A stretch of DNA of 64,000 nt from Marivita sp. S6314 (GTDB lineage Bacteria; Pseudomonadota; Alphaproteobacteria; Rhodobacterales; Rhodobacteraceae). The notes under the pieces were generated by a model. It made no database searches, had not been told where the DNA came from, and worked only from the letters and a program-made list of their open reading frames with translations. The stretch spans positions 62,001 through 126,000 of the forward strand of contig NZ_JALKAO010000004.1 of the NCBI RefSeq assembly GCF_023015985.1. The letters are read 5' to 3'. Made by a program: the position numbers and the translations under genes. Below are positions 8,365-17,213 of this stretch, one piece after another. Within the stretch, counting starts at the first letter, position 1, and the number at the start of each line of letters is the position of its first letter.

Positions 8365-9147
8365 TTACGCGTCGGTCCCGGCCAGAAAATCAAGAACCAA
8401 CCGGCGGTATTCCTCGGGCTTTTCCGCAAAGGCGTAATGCCCGGCATCCTCGATCACGTGCAGCGTGCTGCCCGCCACCATTTCCTGCATCAGCTTCATC
8501 CCGTCCGCCGTACAGGCGGGGTCCTCGCGTCCGGCGATCATCAGGGTTGGTGTCTTGAGCTCTGCAAGGGCAGGGCGGCCGTCATAGCTGCCGATCGCAC
8601 GGATCGATGTGGCGAAGGTTTCGGTCTTCATCGACAGAACAACCTCGAACACCTTGTCGACCAAGGGGCCAGAGGCATTCTTGCCCATCATGCTGGCGAT
8701 CATCGGCATGGCGTAGTCACGCACGCTCATGCCATTTTCAATCGGGGCCAGACGCTCTTTCATGTAGCGTTTCTGGTCTTCGGGTGTCCGGGCAGCAAAG
8801 CCGCGTGATCCGGCGGACAGGATCAACCCATCAATCAGCGGTTCGCGATTGGCAAGATACGGCCCGATCAACGCGCCCATCGAATGCCCAAGCAGATAGT
8901 TCTTTGGCCCGGCTTCCTTTTGAACCATGGCCTGCGCGGCTTCGGCGAACCGTTCGATTGTGGCCGGTTCAACCGGGGCAGAGGTGCCGTAACCGGGGCA
9001 ATCCCACACCACGACCCGGTATCCGGCCTTTGCAATATGGTCAGCGAAGTCTTCAAAATACCGTCCGTCACCATACGCGCCGTGAAGCACGAAAAGGGTT
9101 TTCTCACCAGATCCGGAGATGCGGTAATGGGGAAGTTCGGATGTCAT
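8365..9147 (-). CDS. Alpha/beta hydrolase
   Basis: A 260-residue serine hydrolase with the whole catalytic set in view: oxyanion-hole region LFVLHGAYGDGRYF, nucleophile elbow LLGHSMGAL near residue 105, acid strand PTLMIAGREDPACT, and the His in EDAGHYAFAEKPEEY near the C-terminus. No signal peptide is seen, so it should be cytoplasmic. Its start overlaps the end of the upstream hydrolase gene closely (stop at 9149, ATG at 9147), implying coupling. Such enzymes often open lactones or cleave carbon-carbon bonds of ring-fission products. Substrate not determined. Confidence 0.85.
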   Translation of the reverse strand: MTSELPHYRISGSGEKTLFVLHGAYGDGRYFEDFADHIAKAGYRVVVWDCPGYGTSAPVEPATIERFAEAAQAMVQKEAGPKNYLLGHSMGALIGPYLANREPLIDGLILSAGSRGFAARTPEDQKRYMKERLAPIENGMSVRDYAMPMIASMMGKNASGPLVDKVFEVVLSMKTETFATSIRAIGSYDGRPALAELKTPTLMIAGREDPACTADGMKLMQEMVAGSTLHVIEDAGHYAFAEKPEEYRRLVLDFLAGTDA

Positions 9148-9148
9148 G

Positions 9149-9859
9149 TCAGGCTCCTTCGGAAACGGGAAATTGTGCAGCGGCCCAGTCTGTCAGGGCG
9201 GTGGCAAGGCTTTGGGGTTGTTCAGCGGGCAGCATGTGACCTGCCTGCGCGACGATCACCTGAGCGGCCCCAAGACGTTCGGCCATCTGGGTCTGACGCT
9301 CTGTCGGGATCACAACGTCATGGTCGCCGGTCACGATCAGAACCGGCTTGCCGCATGACGCCAGCAGTGCGCCACGGTCGGGTCGCGCGGCGCTGGCGCG
9401 TTGATGGGCGGCGAACCGCGCGGCGCCGTAGCCGGTCAGCGCGGCGGCGCGCTCTGCCATCAGGTCGGGGCGGCCTGCGTTGTCGGGGTGATAGGCGCGG
9501 GCCGAGGCCTTGTCGGCCAGGTCTGCATATGCGCCCGCTTCGGCCTGCTGCGCCTTGTCTTCGCGGCCTGCGGCGGCGGTTGCGCTATCGGACCAATCAT
9601 TTGAATTGACCAGTACGACCCCGTTAACCCGCTCGGGCGCGGCGGCCAAAATGGCCAGCGCGACGTAGCCGCCGAAGGAATGGCCGACGACAACGAAACG
9701 CTCTGGCGCGTCGGCAAGGACGGCCTGTGCGATCTGGTCGACATCGGGCAGCGCCGGAAGGTCTACCGCCTTTGCCGCGTGTGCGGAGGGCATGTGGCGG
9801 CGCGTGCCATCGAACGTGGCGGCGGTATTATTGATGCCGGGCAGAAGCAGAAAGTGCAT
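9149..9859 (-). CDS. Alpha/beta hydrolase, first gene of the minus-strand group
   Basis: A 236-residue serine hydrolase with nucleophile elbow VVVGHSFGGYVAL near residue 80, acid strand PVLIVTGDHDVVIP near 190, and catalytic His in AQAGHMLPAEQP near 210. It differs clearly from the hydrolase encoded next to it, so the pair is not a recent duplication. A strong GGAGGG site lies 6 bases before the ATG. It faces an unusually long AT-rich intergenic region that should hold the promoter of the five-gene group 9859-5416. Substrate not determined. Confidence 0.85.
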   Translation of the reverse strand: MHFLLLPGINNTAATFDGTRRHMPSAHAAKAVDLPALPDVDQIAQAVLADAPERFVVVGHSFGGYVALAILAAAPERVNGVVLVNSNDWSDSATAAAGREDKAQQAEAGAYADLADKASARAYHPDNAGRPDLMAERAAALTGYGAARFAAHQRASAARPDRGALLASCGKPVLIVTGDHDVVIPTERQTQMAERLGAAQVIVAQAGHMLPAEQPQSLATALTDWAAAQFPVSEGA

Positions 9860-10385
9860 GGCGTCCCTCCGATGTAAGCAAAAGTCCAGTTTGGGCTACA
9901 TCATTGGGTGTTTAATGTCAAAAGTTACATATAGCGCCATCTACCAAGTGTCATTGAGGCCTCTGACGGCGTGATGCGGGCTTTCCGGCGCGCTTTGCTC
10001 AATGTTCTTGCGTCGACATTTGCGGGCTCACTGGCGGGGTGGGAAGCGATTCTCTGTGGTGCGAAAGGGGGATTTCGTTATATAAAATTGGTGAAGGTCA
10101 GGGTATATCACGCTCACTTTAGTTCAATTTTTTGAGCATCGACTCGGCGCTTTTGCGAGGAGATCCGCTGGTAATCTGCTCATGTGCCCCTGCTATTGTG
10201 CGTCTGGTATCGCCCGCTTCCCATGCGGTATCACATTGAATTTATACAAATTTGGTAGTGGGTAGGGGCGCGTTCCTTTAGGCGTTCGTCTCATTAGATG
10301 TCGGCTATATATATAATTATTGATACATAAATCCCAGCTTCAGTATGGTGCGTGCAAGTTTCATATGCCATCGAGAAGGGCTGTC
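9860..10385. promoter_or_regulatory. AT-rich divergent intergenic region, 526 bases
   Basis: No convincing gene is seen. It separates the minus-strand hydrolase group from the plus-strand carotenoid-oxygenase operon and must carry both promoters. It is visibly richer in A and T than the surroundings, with short runs such as TTATATAAAATTGG (about 10079-10092) and a TATATATATAATTA stretch ending at about 10320. I could not single out a reliable -35/-10 pair or an operator. The ribosome site of the plus-strand gene (GAGAAGGG, 10373-10380) is at the right edge. Confidence 0.6.
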
Positions 10386-11879
10386 ATGTTAGAAATTCAT
10401 GCCAAACTGAACGTCACCGTGCCGGAAGACACCGATAATCCATATCTCAAGGGATTGTTCACGCCGGTGGACACCGAATACACGGCGGACACCGACAGTC
10501 TTCAGGTCATCGGTGAGATCCCCAAAGATCTCGAAGGCATGTATGTGCGCAACAGCCACAACCAGATGCACGCGCCAATGGGCACCTACCACCCGTTCGA
10601 TGGCGACGGGATGGTGCATGCGATCCGCTTTGAAAATGGCAAGGCCACGTATCGCAACCGCGTGATCAAGACCGTTGGCTACCTGGCCGAACAGGCGATG
10701 GGTGGCAAATCCCTCTGGCCCGGGATGCTGGAGCCGCACAAAGCGGAATTCCGCGGCTGGGGTGCGATGGGCACGATGAAGGACAATGCGGGCGTTGATG
10801 TGATGGCGCACGCGGGTAAGCTGGTGGCCTCGATGTCGCAATGCGGTGAGCCCTATCACCTGGACATGGACACGCTTGAAACCAAGGGTGTGCATTCCTG
10901 GGGCAAACTGCTTCAGCCCTTTGGCATCTGCTCGCATTTCAAGGTCGACAATGACACCGGCGAAATGATGTTCTTCAACTTCGGCGAGACGTATCCGTAT
11001 ATGCATTACGGCGTTGTTGGCCGCGACGGTCAGCTGGCGCATTTTGAACCCATCGAACTGCCGGGGCCGCGTTGGCCGCATGACATGGGGATCACCAAGA
11101 ACTACTCGATCCTGCATGATCTGCCCTACCACTTTGACCCCGAGCTGTTGGCCAAGGGCCAGCGCAAACTGACCTTCTTCAAGGAACAGCCCGCCCGCTT
11201 TGGCATCGTTCCGCGTTACGGCAACAACACCACGATCCGCTGGTTCGAGGCCAAGCCGTGCTTCCTGCTGCATCTGTCGAACTGTTTCGAAGACGGCGAC
11301 GAGGTGGTCATGGATGGGTGTATCCAGCGAAAGCCGGGCAAGCCCGAGGTGGGTGAGCAGGGTGAGGATGCACATGACCGCATCCGCAAGCATCTCGACA
11401 AGCACCGGACGGGGACGCACATGTATCGCTGGAGGTTCAACCTCAAGACCGGGCAAACCACCGAGGAAAACCTTGACGACGAAGTCTCGGAATTCCCGGT
11501 TGTCGCAAATGATATCGTTGGAAAGCCGTACAAATACAGCTTTAACACCCTGTTCAAACCCGGTGACTGGCACATGGCGGGGATCAAGAAATACGACCTG
11601 CAAAGCGGCAGTGACCAGCGCTATGAATACGGTGAAAACCGGTTCGGCAGCGAACCTGTCATCGCCCTGCGTCCCGGCGCAACTGAAGAGGATGATGGCT
11701 ATCTGCTGACCTTCCTCACGGATATGAATGAAAATCGTTCTGAATGCCTGATCATGGATGCCCGCGATATTGCGGCGGGTCCGATTGCGCGGGTGTTCCT
11801 GCCTGCGCGCATCACCAACGGCACCCATGCGACCTGGGTGGAGGCCGACCGCATGGAAGGCGAACGCGAGATCGCCTGA
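10386..11879 (+). CDS. Carotenoid/stilbene-cleaving dioxygenase family protein
   Basis: A 497-residue Fe(II) oxygenase of the carotenoid cleavage/lignostilbene dioxygenase family, which splits a C=C bond with O2 into two aldehydes or ketones. Four iron-ligand His positions can be recognised: GICSHFKVD, WPHDMGIT, LLHLSNCFED and GTHATWV. The N-terminal blade has MYVRNSHN and YHPFDGDGMVH. A Lys in GTMKDNAGVD may match the phenol-binding Lys of lignostilbene dioxygenases (tentative). I chose the ATG at 10386, which has a GAGAAGGG site; in-frame ATGs at 10320 and 10365 would add a non-conserved leader. The downstream aldehyde dehydrogenase and SDR would oxidise the carbonyl products. Retinoid, apocarotenoid or stilbene substrates are all possible. 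Confidence 0.88.
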   Translation: MLEIHAKLNVTVPEDTDNPYLKGLFTPVDTEYTADTDSLQVIGEIPKDLEGMYVRNSHNQMHAPMGTYHPFDGDGMVHAIRFENGKATYRNRVIKTVGYLAEQAMGGKSLWPGMLEPHKAEFRGWGAMGTMKDNAGVDVMAHAGKLVASMSQCGEPYHLDMDTLETKGVHSWGKLLQPFGICSHFKVDNDTGEMMFFNFGETYPYMHYGVVGRDGQLAHFEPIELPGPRWPHDMGITKNYSILHDLPYHFDPELLAKGQRKLTFFKEQPARFGIVPRYGNNTTIRWFEAKPCFLLHLSNCFEDGDEVVMDGCIQRKPGKPEVGEQGEDAHDRIRKHLDKHRTGTHMYRWRFNLKTGQTTEENLDDEVSEFPVVANDIVGKPYKYSFNTLFKPGDWHMAGIKKYDLQSGSDQRYEYGENRFGSEPVIALRPGATEEDDGYLLTFLTDMNENRSECLIMDARDIAAGPIARVFLPARITNGTHATWVEADRMEGEREIA

Positions 11880-11958
11880 CGGTTTCCCGCACCGCCAGGG
11901 GTTCCTTTGGCGGCGCGGTGATCTGGATGCTTTATTTCGATCAATAGGATGACAGCCT

Positions 11959-13389
11959 GTGCCAACAGATGAGCCGATACGCGTGCGCAACCCCCGGACC
12001 GGAGAGGTTGACTATACGTTCCAACCGACCCCCGTCTCCGAACTTGCTGAAATCGCGCAAAACGCCCGTGCAGCACAGGTCGGGTGGCAAGACCTTGGGC
12101 TGGAAGGCCGGATCGCTGTTCTGCAGCGCTGGAGCGCGGAAATCGACGCCGCGCAAGACGCGCTGATCAAGGCCGTGACACTGGATACCGGGCGGCGGCG
12201 AGAGTCGTTGCGCGAGGCGGGCAATCTTGGCAAATGGATCAGCCGCTGGTCGGGTGTGGCCCGCAGCGCTTTGGCCACCGACCCGACCGAGACAGCCAAT
12301 CCTGACATCGGCTCGATTGCCGATTATTCGCCTTATCCGGTGCTTGGCGTGATCAGCCCCTGGAACTTTCCACTGTCGCTGTCGCTAATGGATGCGATCC
12401 CTGCGTTGCTTGCGGGCTGCGCGGTGATCATCAAACCGTCCGAAGTGACGCCGCGCTTCATTGATCCACTGGAAAAGACCATTGCGGCGGTGCCAGAGCT
12501 GGCCGCTGTGCTGCATTATGTCCGCGGCGCAGGCGATGTGGGCGCGGCGTTGGTTGATGAGGCGGACATGATCTGTTTCACCGGGTCAACCGCGACGGGG
12601 CAAAAGGTTGCTGCCCGCGCCGCTGCGCGCTTCATTCCCTGCTTTACCGAATTAGGTGGCAAGGACCCGGCGGTCTTGCTGGAAGGCACCGATATTGATC
12701 GCGCGACAACGGCGCTTTTGACCGGATCGTGCCTTGCGTCCGGGCAGCAATGCTATTCGATTGAACGGATTTACGTGCATCGCTCTTTGCACGATGCCTT
12801 TGTCGAAAAGCTGACGGAAAAGGCCGAGGCGATCAAACTGGCCTATCCAGAACCGGATGACGGCGTGATTGGCCCGCTGACCTTTGCCCCACAGGCCGAC
12901 ATCCTGTCGCGCCATTTCGAGGATGCCCGCGCCAAGGGGGCGGTGTTCCACACTGGTGGCCAGATCGAAACGCATGGCGGTGGGCTTTGGTGTGCGCCGA
13001 CCGTGATTTCAAATGTCGATCATTCGATGCAGGTCATGACTGAAGAAAGCTTTGGCCCACTGATGCCGGTCATGGCGTTCGATACGGTGGATGAGGCGGT
13101 AGCGCTGGCCAATGACAGCCATTACGGCCTGAGCGGTGCGGTCTTCGGCCCCGAAGAAGAGGCGATTGCCGTGGCGCGGCGTCTCGATCTCGGTGGCATC
13201 TCGATCAACGATGCGGGCCTCGCGCCCTTTTTCATCGGAGAAAGCGCCGTGGCCGAGAAAACCGCGTTCAAGGCGTCGGGCCTGGGCGGGTCTCGGCTCG
13301 GGGCGGAATCAATCAAGCGGTTCGTGCGGAAAAAGGCGCTTCTCGTGAACCGATCCAATACAGCGTCCGCATGGTGGTTCGATGTCTGA
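11959..13389 (+). CDS. NAD(P)-dependent aldehyde dehydrogenase
   Basis: A 476-residue aldehyde dehydrogenase that oxidises an aldehyde to its acid. Active-site marks are the coenzyme/oxyanion Asn in ISPWNFPLSL, the general base Glu in FTELGGKDP (about residue 233), and the nucleophile Cys in ASGQQCYSIER (about residue 267). The start is a GTG at 11959 with an AGGA site 8 bases before it; no ATG fits as well. The 3' end overlaps the SDR gene by 8 bases. Placed after a C=C-cleaving oxygenase, it probably oxidises one of its aldehyde products, for example a vanillin- or apocarotenal-like compound. That assignment is inferred. Confidence 0.9.
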   Translation: MPTDEPIRVRNPRTGEVDYTFQPTPVSELAEIAQNARAAQVGWQDLGLEGRIAVLQRWSAEIDAAQDALIKAVTLDTGRRRESLREAGNLGKWISRWSGVARSALATDPTETANPDIGSIADYSPYPVLGVISPWNFPLSLSLMDAIPALLAGCAVIIKPSEVTPRFIDPLEKTIAAVPELAAVLHYVRGAGDVGAALVDEADMICFTGSTATGQKVAARAAARFIPCFTELGGKDPAVLLEGTDIDRATTALLTGSCLASGQQCYSIERIYVHRSLHDAFVEKLTEKAEAIKLAYPEPDDGVIGPLTFAPQADILSRHFEDARAKGAVFHTGGQIETHGGGLWCAPTVISNVDHSMQVMTEESFGPLMPVMAFDTVDEAVALANDSHYGLSGAVFGPEEEAIAVARRLDLGGISINDAGLAPFFIGESAVAEKTAFKASGLGGSRLGAESIKRFVRKKALLVNRSNTASAWWFDV

Positions 13390-14173
13390 TACCGTTACTA
13401 CAAACCCGCAATCCCCTTTTGATATGTCGGGCCGGACCGTTTGGGTCACAGGCTCCGGGTCCGGGATCGGCACCGCAGTTGCACGTCTGTTCGCCCAGCA
13501 TGGCGCCAATGTTGTCGTGCATGGGTTGAACCAGCAGGAGACCTGCGCCGCCCTTCAGGCCGAGTTCGAGGCGATGGGGCGCAAATCCTGCGCGGTCGAT
13601 GGCGACCTGACCCAAAGCGCTGCCGTCGCGGACATGGTCAAGAAGATCAGCGCCGACATGGGAACGCTTGATATTCTGGTCAATTGCGCCGGTGGCTCGC
13701 CCAAGAAATCCAAGATCGCCGAGATGGCCGAAGACAGCTGGGACCTGATCATCGAGAAGAACCTCAAGTCAGTCTTTTTGACCACGCAGGCGGCACTGCC
13801 ACTTCTGCGCGACAGCAGCGATGCCTGTATCGTCAACGTCAGTTCCTGCGTGACCCGCTCAGGCGGGGTTCCGGGTGGGGCGGCCTATGCCACGGCCAAA
13901 GGCGGTGTCGATGTGCTGACCCGCGCGCTGGCCAAGGAACTGGCCCCGGAAAAAATTCGCGTCAATGCAGTGTCGCCCGGCCTTGTCGACAGCCCGTTTC
14001 ACAACGCGGACGCCAAAGAAATCTACGCCCATCTGGTCGAGCGTATTCCACTCAGGCGCATCGCGGACCCGGTCGATCTTGCTGGTCCCATTCTGTTTCT
14101 TGCCTCAAAGGCGGCGGCCTACGTCACCGGAGAGATCATCGAAGTCAGCGGAGGCACGCGCCTCGTCAGCTAA
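13382..14173 (+). CDS. Short-chain dehydrogenase/reductase (SDR)
   Basis: A 263-residue classical SDR. It has the NAD(P)-binding TGSGSGIG near residue 22, the structural NCAGG (position of NNAG) near 100, the catalytic Ser in VNVSSCVTRSG, and the YxxxK pair as YATAKGG near 170. NAVSPGLVDSP follows as expected. It overlaps the aldehyde dehydrogenase gene by 8 bases, so both are made from one message. Likely an alcohol dehydrogenase or ketoreductase step in the same pathway; the substrate cannot be read. Confidence 0.9.
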   Translation: MSDTVTTNPQSPFDMSGRTVWVTGSGSGIGTAVARLFAQHGANVVVHGLNQQETCAALQAEFEAMGRKSCAVDGDLTQSAAVADMVKKISADMGTLDILVNCAGGSPKKSKIAEMAEDSWDLIIEKNLKSVFLTTQAALPLLRDSSDACIVNVSSCVTRSGGVPGGAAYATAKGGVDVLTRALAKELAPEKIRVNAVSPGLVDSPFHNADAKEIYAHLVERIPLRRIADPVDLAGPILFLASKAAAYVTGEIIEVSGGTRLVS

Positions 14174-14208
14174 AAAATTCGCTAAAAATGTCATCAGGGA
14201 GGATAACC

Positions 14209-15165
14209 ATGACTTTCACCAAAACACTTGCGGCGACCTTTGCCGCGCTTAGCCTGACCGTCGGTGCTGCCGTCGCGCAGGACTTTCCGACAAAACCCAT
14301 TGAACTTGTCGTTCCCTACGGCGCGGGCGGTCTGACAGATGCGTTTGCCCGCGGTGTCGCACAGGCAGCCGAAGAAGAACTGGGCCAGAAGATCGTTGTC
14401 GTGAACCGCCCCGGCGGCGGTGCCACCATCGGTCTGACCTCGGTCTTTGCCGCCGAACCCGATGGCTATACGGTTGCCTTCACGACGTCCTCGCCGCTTG
14501 TGATCCAACCACTCTATGGCAAAACCGCCTACAAGACGACTGATTTCCAGCCCATTCTGCGCCTCTATGACATTCCCGTCGCGATCAACGTGCAGCGGGA
14601 CTCTGAATTGCAGGGCTACGAAGACTGGCTCGAATGGGTCAAAGCCAACCCCGGTGAATTCACCTATGGAACATCGGGTGGCACGGGCAGCGGCGGACAC
14701 ATCGCCACCGAACAATTGGGCAAAGTGCTTGACGTTGATATCCGTCACATCCCGTTTGAGGGCTCTGCCGCACTGGCAGCCGCCGTTATGGGGGGCCAGA
14801 TCAAAGGCTCGAACCAGCTTCCGAACATCCACCGCGACGGCGAAATCCGTCCGCTCTTCTTCATGAGCCCGTCACGCCCGACCGATGCGGTCTACGATTC
14901 CGTGCCGACCGTGGCTGAACTGGGGATCGACGCCGAAGTGGTCTTCTTCTCGGGCATCATCGCCCACAAGGATGTTCCTGCCGACCGGATCTCCATTCTG
15001 AACGACGCTTTCCGTGCGGCGATGGATGCGCCCAATGTGCAGGAACTGTTCGAGCGCGATCAGATCATGCCTGATCCTGCCGGCCCCGAAGCCTTTGCTG
15101 AAATCATCGCAGCCGCGTCCAAAAGCAACGAGACCACGATGCGCGAGATCGGCCTGATCGAATAA
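14209..15165 (+). CDS. Tripartite tricarboxylate transporter binding protein, TctC/BugE family
   Basis: A 318-residue periplasmic ligand-binding protein. The ATG at 14209 has an excellent AGGGAGG site 6 bases upstream and opens a Sec signal peptide cleaved after AAVAQ-D (about residue 24). The frame is open much further upstream, but those codons overlap the SDR gene. The mature start FPTKPIELVVPYGAGG and the loop GTSGGTGSGGH, which grips a ligand carboxylate in Bug proteins, are typical. It hands an organic acid to the TctB/TctA membrane complex encoded next. Because it sits inside a catabolic operon, the ligand is probably an aromatic or related carboxylate used by these enzymes. Confidence 0.92.
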   Translation: MTFTKTLAATFAALSLTVGAAVAQDFPTKPIELVVPYGAGGLTDAFARGVAQAAEEELGQKIVVVNRPGGGATIGLTSVFAAEPDGYTVAFTTSSPLVIQPLYGKTAYKTTDFQPILRLYDIPVAINVQRDSELQGYEDWLEWVKANPGEFTYGTSGGTGSGGHIATEQLGKVLDVDIRHIPFEGSAALAAAVMGGQIKGSNQLPNIHRDGEIRPLFFMSPSRPTDAVYDSVPTVAELGIDAEVVFFSGIIAHKDVPADRISILNDAFRAAMDAPNVQELFERDQIMPDPAGPEAFAEIIAAASKSNETTMREIGLIE

Positions 15166-15179
15166 GATCTCCATCCACC

Positions 15180-15212
15180 TGTCCGGCGGCTTCCTCAAGG
15201 GGCGGCCGGACA
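15180..15212 (+). other. Stem-loop between tctC-like and tctB-like genes
   Basis: Arms TGTCCGGC (15180-15187) and GCCGGACA (15205-15212) form a perfect 8-bp stem just after the binding-protein stop. No T-run follows, so it is not an obvious terminator. A position after a binding-protein gene fits a stem that stabilises the upstream message so more binding protein than permease is made (inferred). Confidence 0.55.
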
Positions 15213-15237
15213 CATTTCCAAGCACAGGATGAGTCCC

Positions 15238-15690
15238 ATGTTGTCCACCAGAGTAGTAAACCTGCTTGTCTATGCGGCTCTGTCCGCGCTTTCCGCCCTC
15301 GTTATCTGGTCGGTCTCTGGGCTTCCTGTGACGCTGCCGGGCGATGTCGGAACACATTTCTTTCCGACAATCCTCGCTTGGGGCGTCATCATTCTTTGCG
15401 CGATAGGGGCCATCCGATCCCTTCTAAGCGGCGCGGGCGAGGCTTTTCGCATCGACTACCTGCCGCGTGTGCTGCTGACCATCGGCATGATCGCCGGGTT
15501 CTTCGTCAGCTGGAGCCAATTTGGGGCCTTTTACCTGCAGGCCTTTGTTTTTCTGTTCGTCCTCTTCACCTACTACCGCCTTCCCGTTGGCCTAAGCGCC
15601 AAGCTCATCGGGGTAAATGCTGCCGTGGCACTGGGCATCACCGCCTTTTGCTACGTCGCCTTCAATTTCTTGATTTACGTGGACCTCTGA
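15238..15690 (+). CDS. Tripartite tricarboxylate transporter small membrane protein, TctB family
   Basis: About 150 residues with four hydrophobic segments (near residues 8-28, 38-58, 78-98 and 118-148), the usual layout of the small TctB subunit that assembles with TctA. The ATG at 15238 has an AGGA site at the proper distance; an ATG at 15229 would add three residues and has a poorer site. It lies between the binding-protein and large-permease genes, and the next gene starts 11 bases after its stop. TctB proteins diverge fast, so the call rests on size, topology and gene order rather than motifs. Confidence 0.8.
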   Translation: MLSTRVVNLLVYAALSALSALVIWSVSGLPVTLPGDVGTHFFPTILAWGVIILCAIGAIRSLLSGAGEAFRIDYLPRVLLTIGMIAGFFVSWSQFGAFYLQAFVFLFVLFTYYRLPVGLSAKLIGVNAAVALGITAFCYVAFNFLIYVDL

Positions 15691-15701
15691 GGATCTGATT
15701 G

Positions 15702-17213
15702 ATGGACCTTCTTGCCAATATTGACTTCATGTCCGTTGTGTCGGCCTTCGGCGCAATCATGCTGGGGCTGTTCGTCGGGATGCTCTTTGGCGCATTGCCG
15801 GGCTTGGGTCTGATCATCGGCGTGACCCTTTTGCTACCGCTGTCCTATGCGATGGGGCCGGTTGAATCGATCCTCATGCTGCTGGCCTGTTACCAGGGGG
15901 CGGAATATGGAGGGTCCATTTCGGCCATTGTGCTGGGGATACCCGGCACGGCTATGGCAGCACCCATCGTGCTGGACGGTCGTGAGATGGCCAAAACCAC
16001 TTCGCCGGGCAAAGCGCTTGCGTTCTCCCTTTATGGCTCGACCTTCGGCGGTATCTTCGGGGGGCTTGTTCTAATCTTCTTTGCCGAACCGGTGGCGCGA
16101 TTTGCGCTGGGGTTGGCGGACCCCGAGTTCTTTTTACTTGGCATCATCGGCCTGTTGGCCGTGGCGACCTTTGGGGCCAAGGATTTCGTCAAGGCGATGA
16201 TCTCGGTCTTTTTGGGGCTGATCGCGGGGACGATCGGCATCGACCTCTTTACGGGCATGCCCCGGCTCACCGGCGGATATTTCGAGGTTTATGAAGGGCT
16301 AAACCTGATTTCGGTCGCGGTCGGCCTGTTTGCCCTTTCCGAAGTGTTCATGATGCTGGGGAACCGGATGAACAAGGCTTATTCGTTTGACGCCTCGGAC
16401 ATGAAGATCTCGCTGACGATGAAGGAATTCTGGGCGTCTCTCAAAGCGATGATCACGGGATCGGCGATTGGTTCGTTCATGGGGGTCTTGCCCGGTGTCG
16501 GCTCTACCGTGTCCGGCTGGCTGGCCTATTCGGGGGCCAAGGGCCTTTCCAAGACGCCAGAGAAATTCGGCAAAGGCAGCCCCGAAGGCATTGCCGCACC
16601 TGATGCGGCCAACAACGCGACGGTGGGCGGCGCGCTTTTGCCGTTTATCGCGCTTGGCATTCCCGGTTCGGCCTCTATCGCGATCATCGCGGGGGCATTC
16701 ATCATCCACGGGATCACGCCGGGGCCGCAGATGATCCGCAATGATCCGGGCCTGATCCAGGCGATCTTTCTGGGCTTCATGGCCACGACGGTCTGCATGT
16801 TCTTCATGGGCAAGGCGTTGACCACCGTGTTCGCCCGTGCGCTGATCACGCCCAATTCCTTTCTGGTGCCCGCGATCCTGATCTCGTCCATGATCGGCAT
16901 CTATTCCTCTGGCGGGCATTTCTTTGACCTTTGGGTCGCTCTGGGTCTTGGGGTGGCGGCTTACATCATGCGCCGCCTTGATTATTCGGTCGCGGCCTTC
17001 GTGCTTGCGATGGTGCTGGCCCCGATCATTGAAAAGAGCTTTCGGCGCGCGCTGGTCATTTCCGAGGGCGACTACATGACCTTCATCGACCGGACCTATT
17101 CACAGGTCATCATGATGGCGATCGTTGCCACGCTTGCCTATGCTGTTGTGAAATCAGTGCAGGGGCGTCGACGTCTGCGCGAACCCACAGCGGCGGAATC
17201 GAGGTCTGAATGA
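15702..17213 (+). CDS. Tripartite tricarboxylate transporter permease, TctA family
   Basis: A 503-residue polytopic inner-membrane protein. The two family signatures are visible: MLFGALPGLGLIIG near residue 28, and GSFMGVLPGVGSTVSGW near residue 260 with AYSGAKGLSK after it. It is the transport channel that works with the TctC-like and TctB-like neighbours, driven by an ion gradient. The ATG at 15702 is preferred over the TTG one codon upstream; a GAGG lies 9 bases before it. The stop overlaps the PadR gene in an ATGA. Length is normal. Confidence 0.93.
   Translation: MDLLANIDFMSVVSAFGAIMLGLFVGMLFGALPGLGLIIGVTLLLPLSYAMGPVESILMLLACYQGAEYGGSISAIVLGIPGTAMAAPIVLDGREMAKTTSPGKALAFSLYGSTFGGIFGGLVLIFFAEPVARFALGLADPEFFLLGIIGLLAVATFGAKDFVKAMISVFLGLIAGTIGIDLFTGMPRLTGGYFEVYEGLNLISVAVGLFALSEVFMMLGNRMNKAYSFDASDMKISLTMKEFWASLKAMITGSAIGSFMGVLPGVGSTVSGWLAYSGAKGLSKTPEKFGKGSPEGIAAPDAANNATVGGALLPFIALGIPGSASIAIIAGAFIIHGITPGPQMIRNDPGLIQAIFLGFMATTVCMFFMGKALTTVFARALITPNSFLVPAILISSMIGIYSSGGHFFDLWVALGLGVAAYIMRRLDYSVAAFVLAMVLAPIIEKSFRRALVISEGDYMTFIDRTYSQVIMMAIVATLAYAVVKSVQGRRRLREPTAAESRSE

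Noticed and set aside
10389-11990. A 533-codon open frame on the minus strand opposite the carotenoid-oxygenase gene
   Set aside because: The plus-strand protein has clear iron-ligand motifs; the antisense frame has none and is a composition effect.
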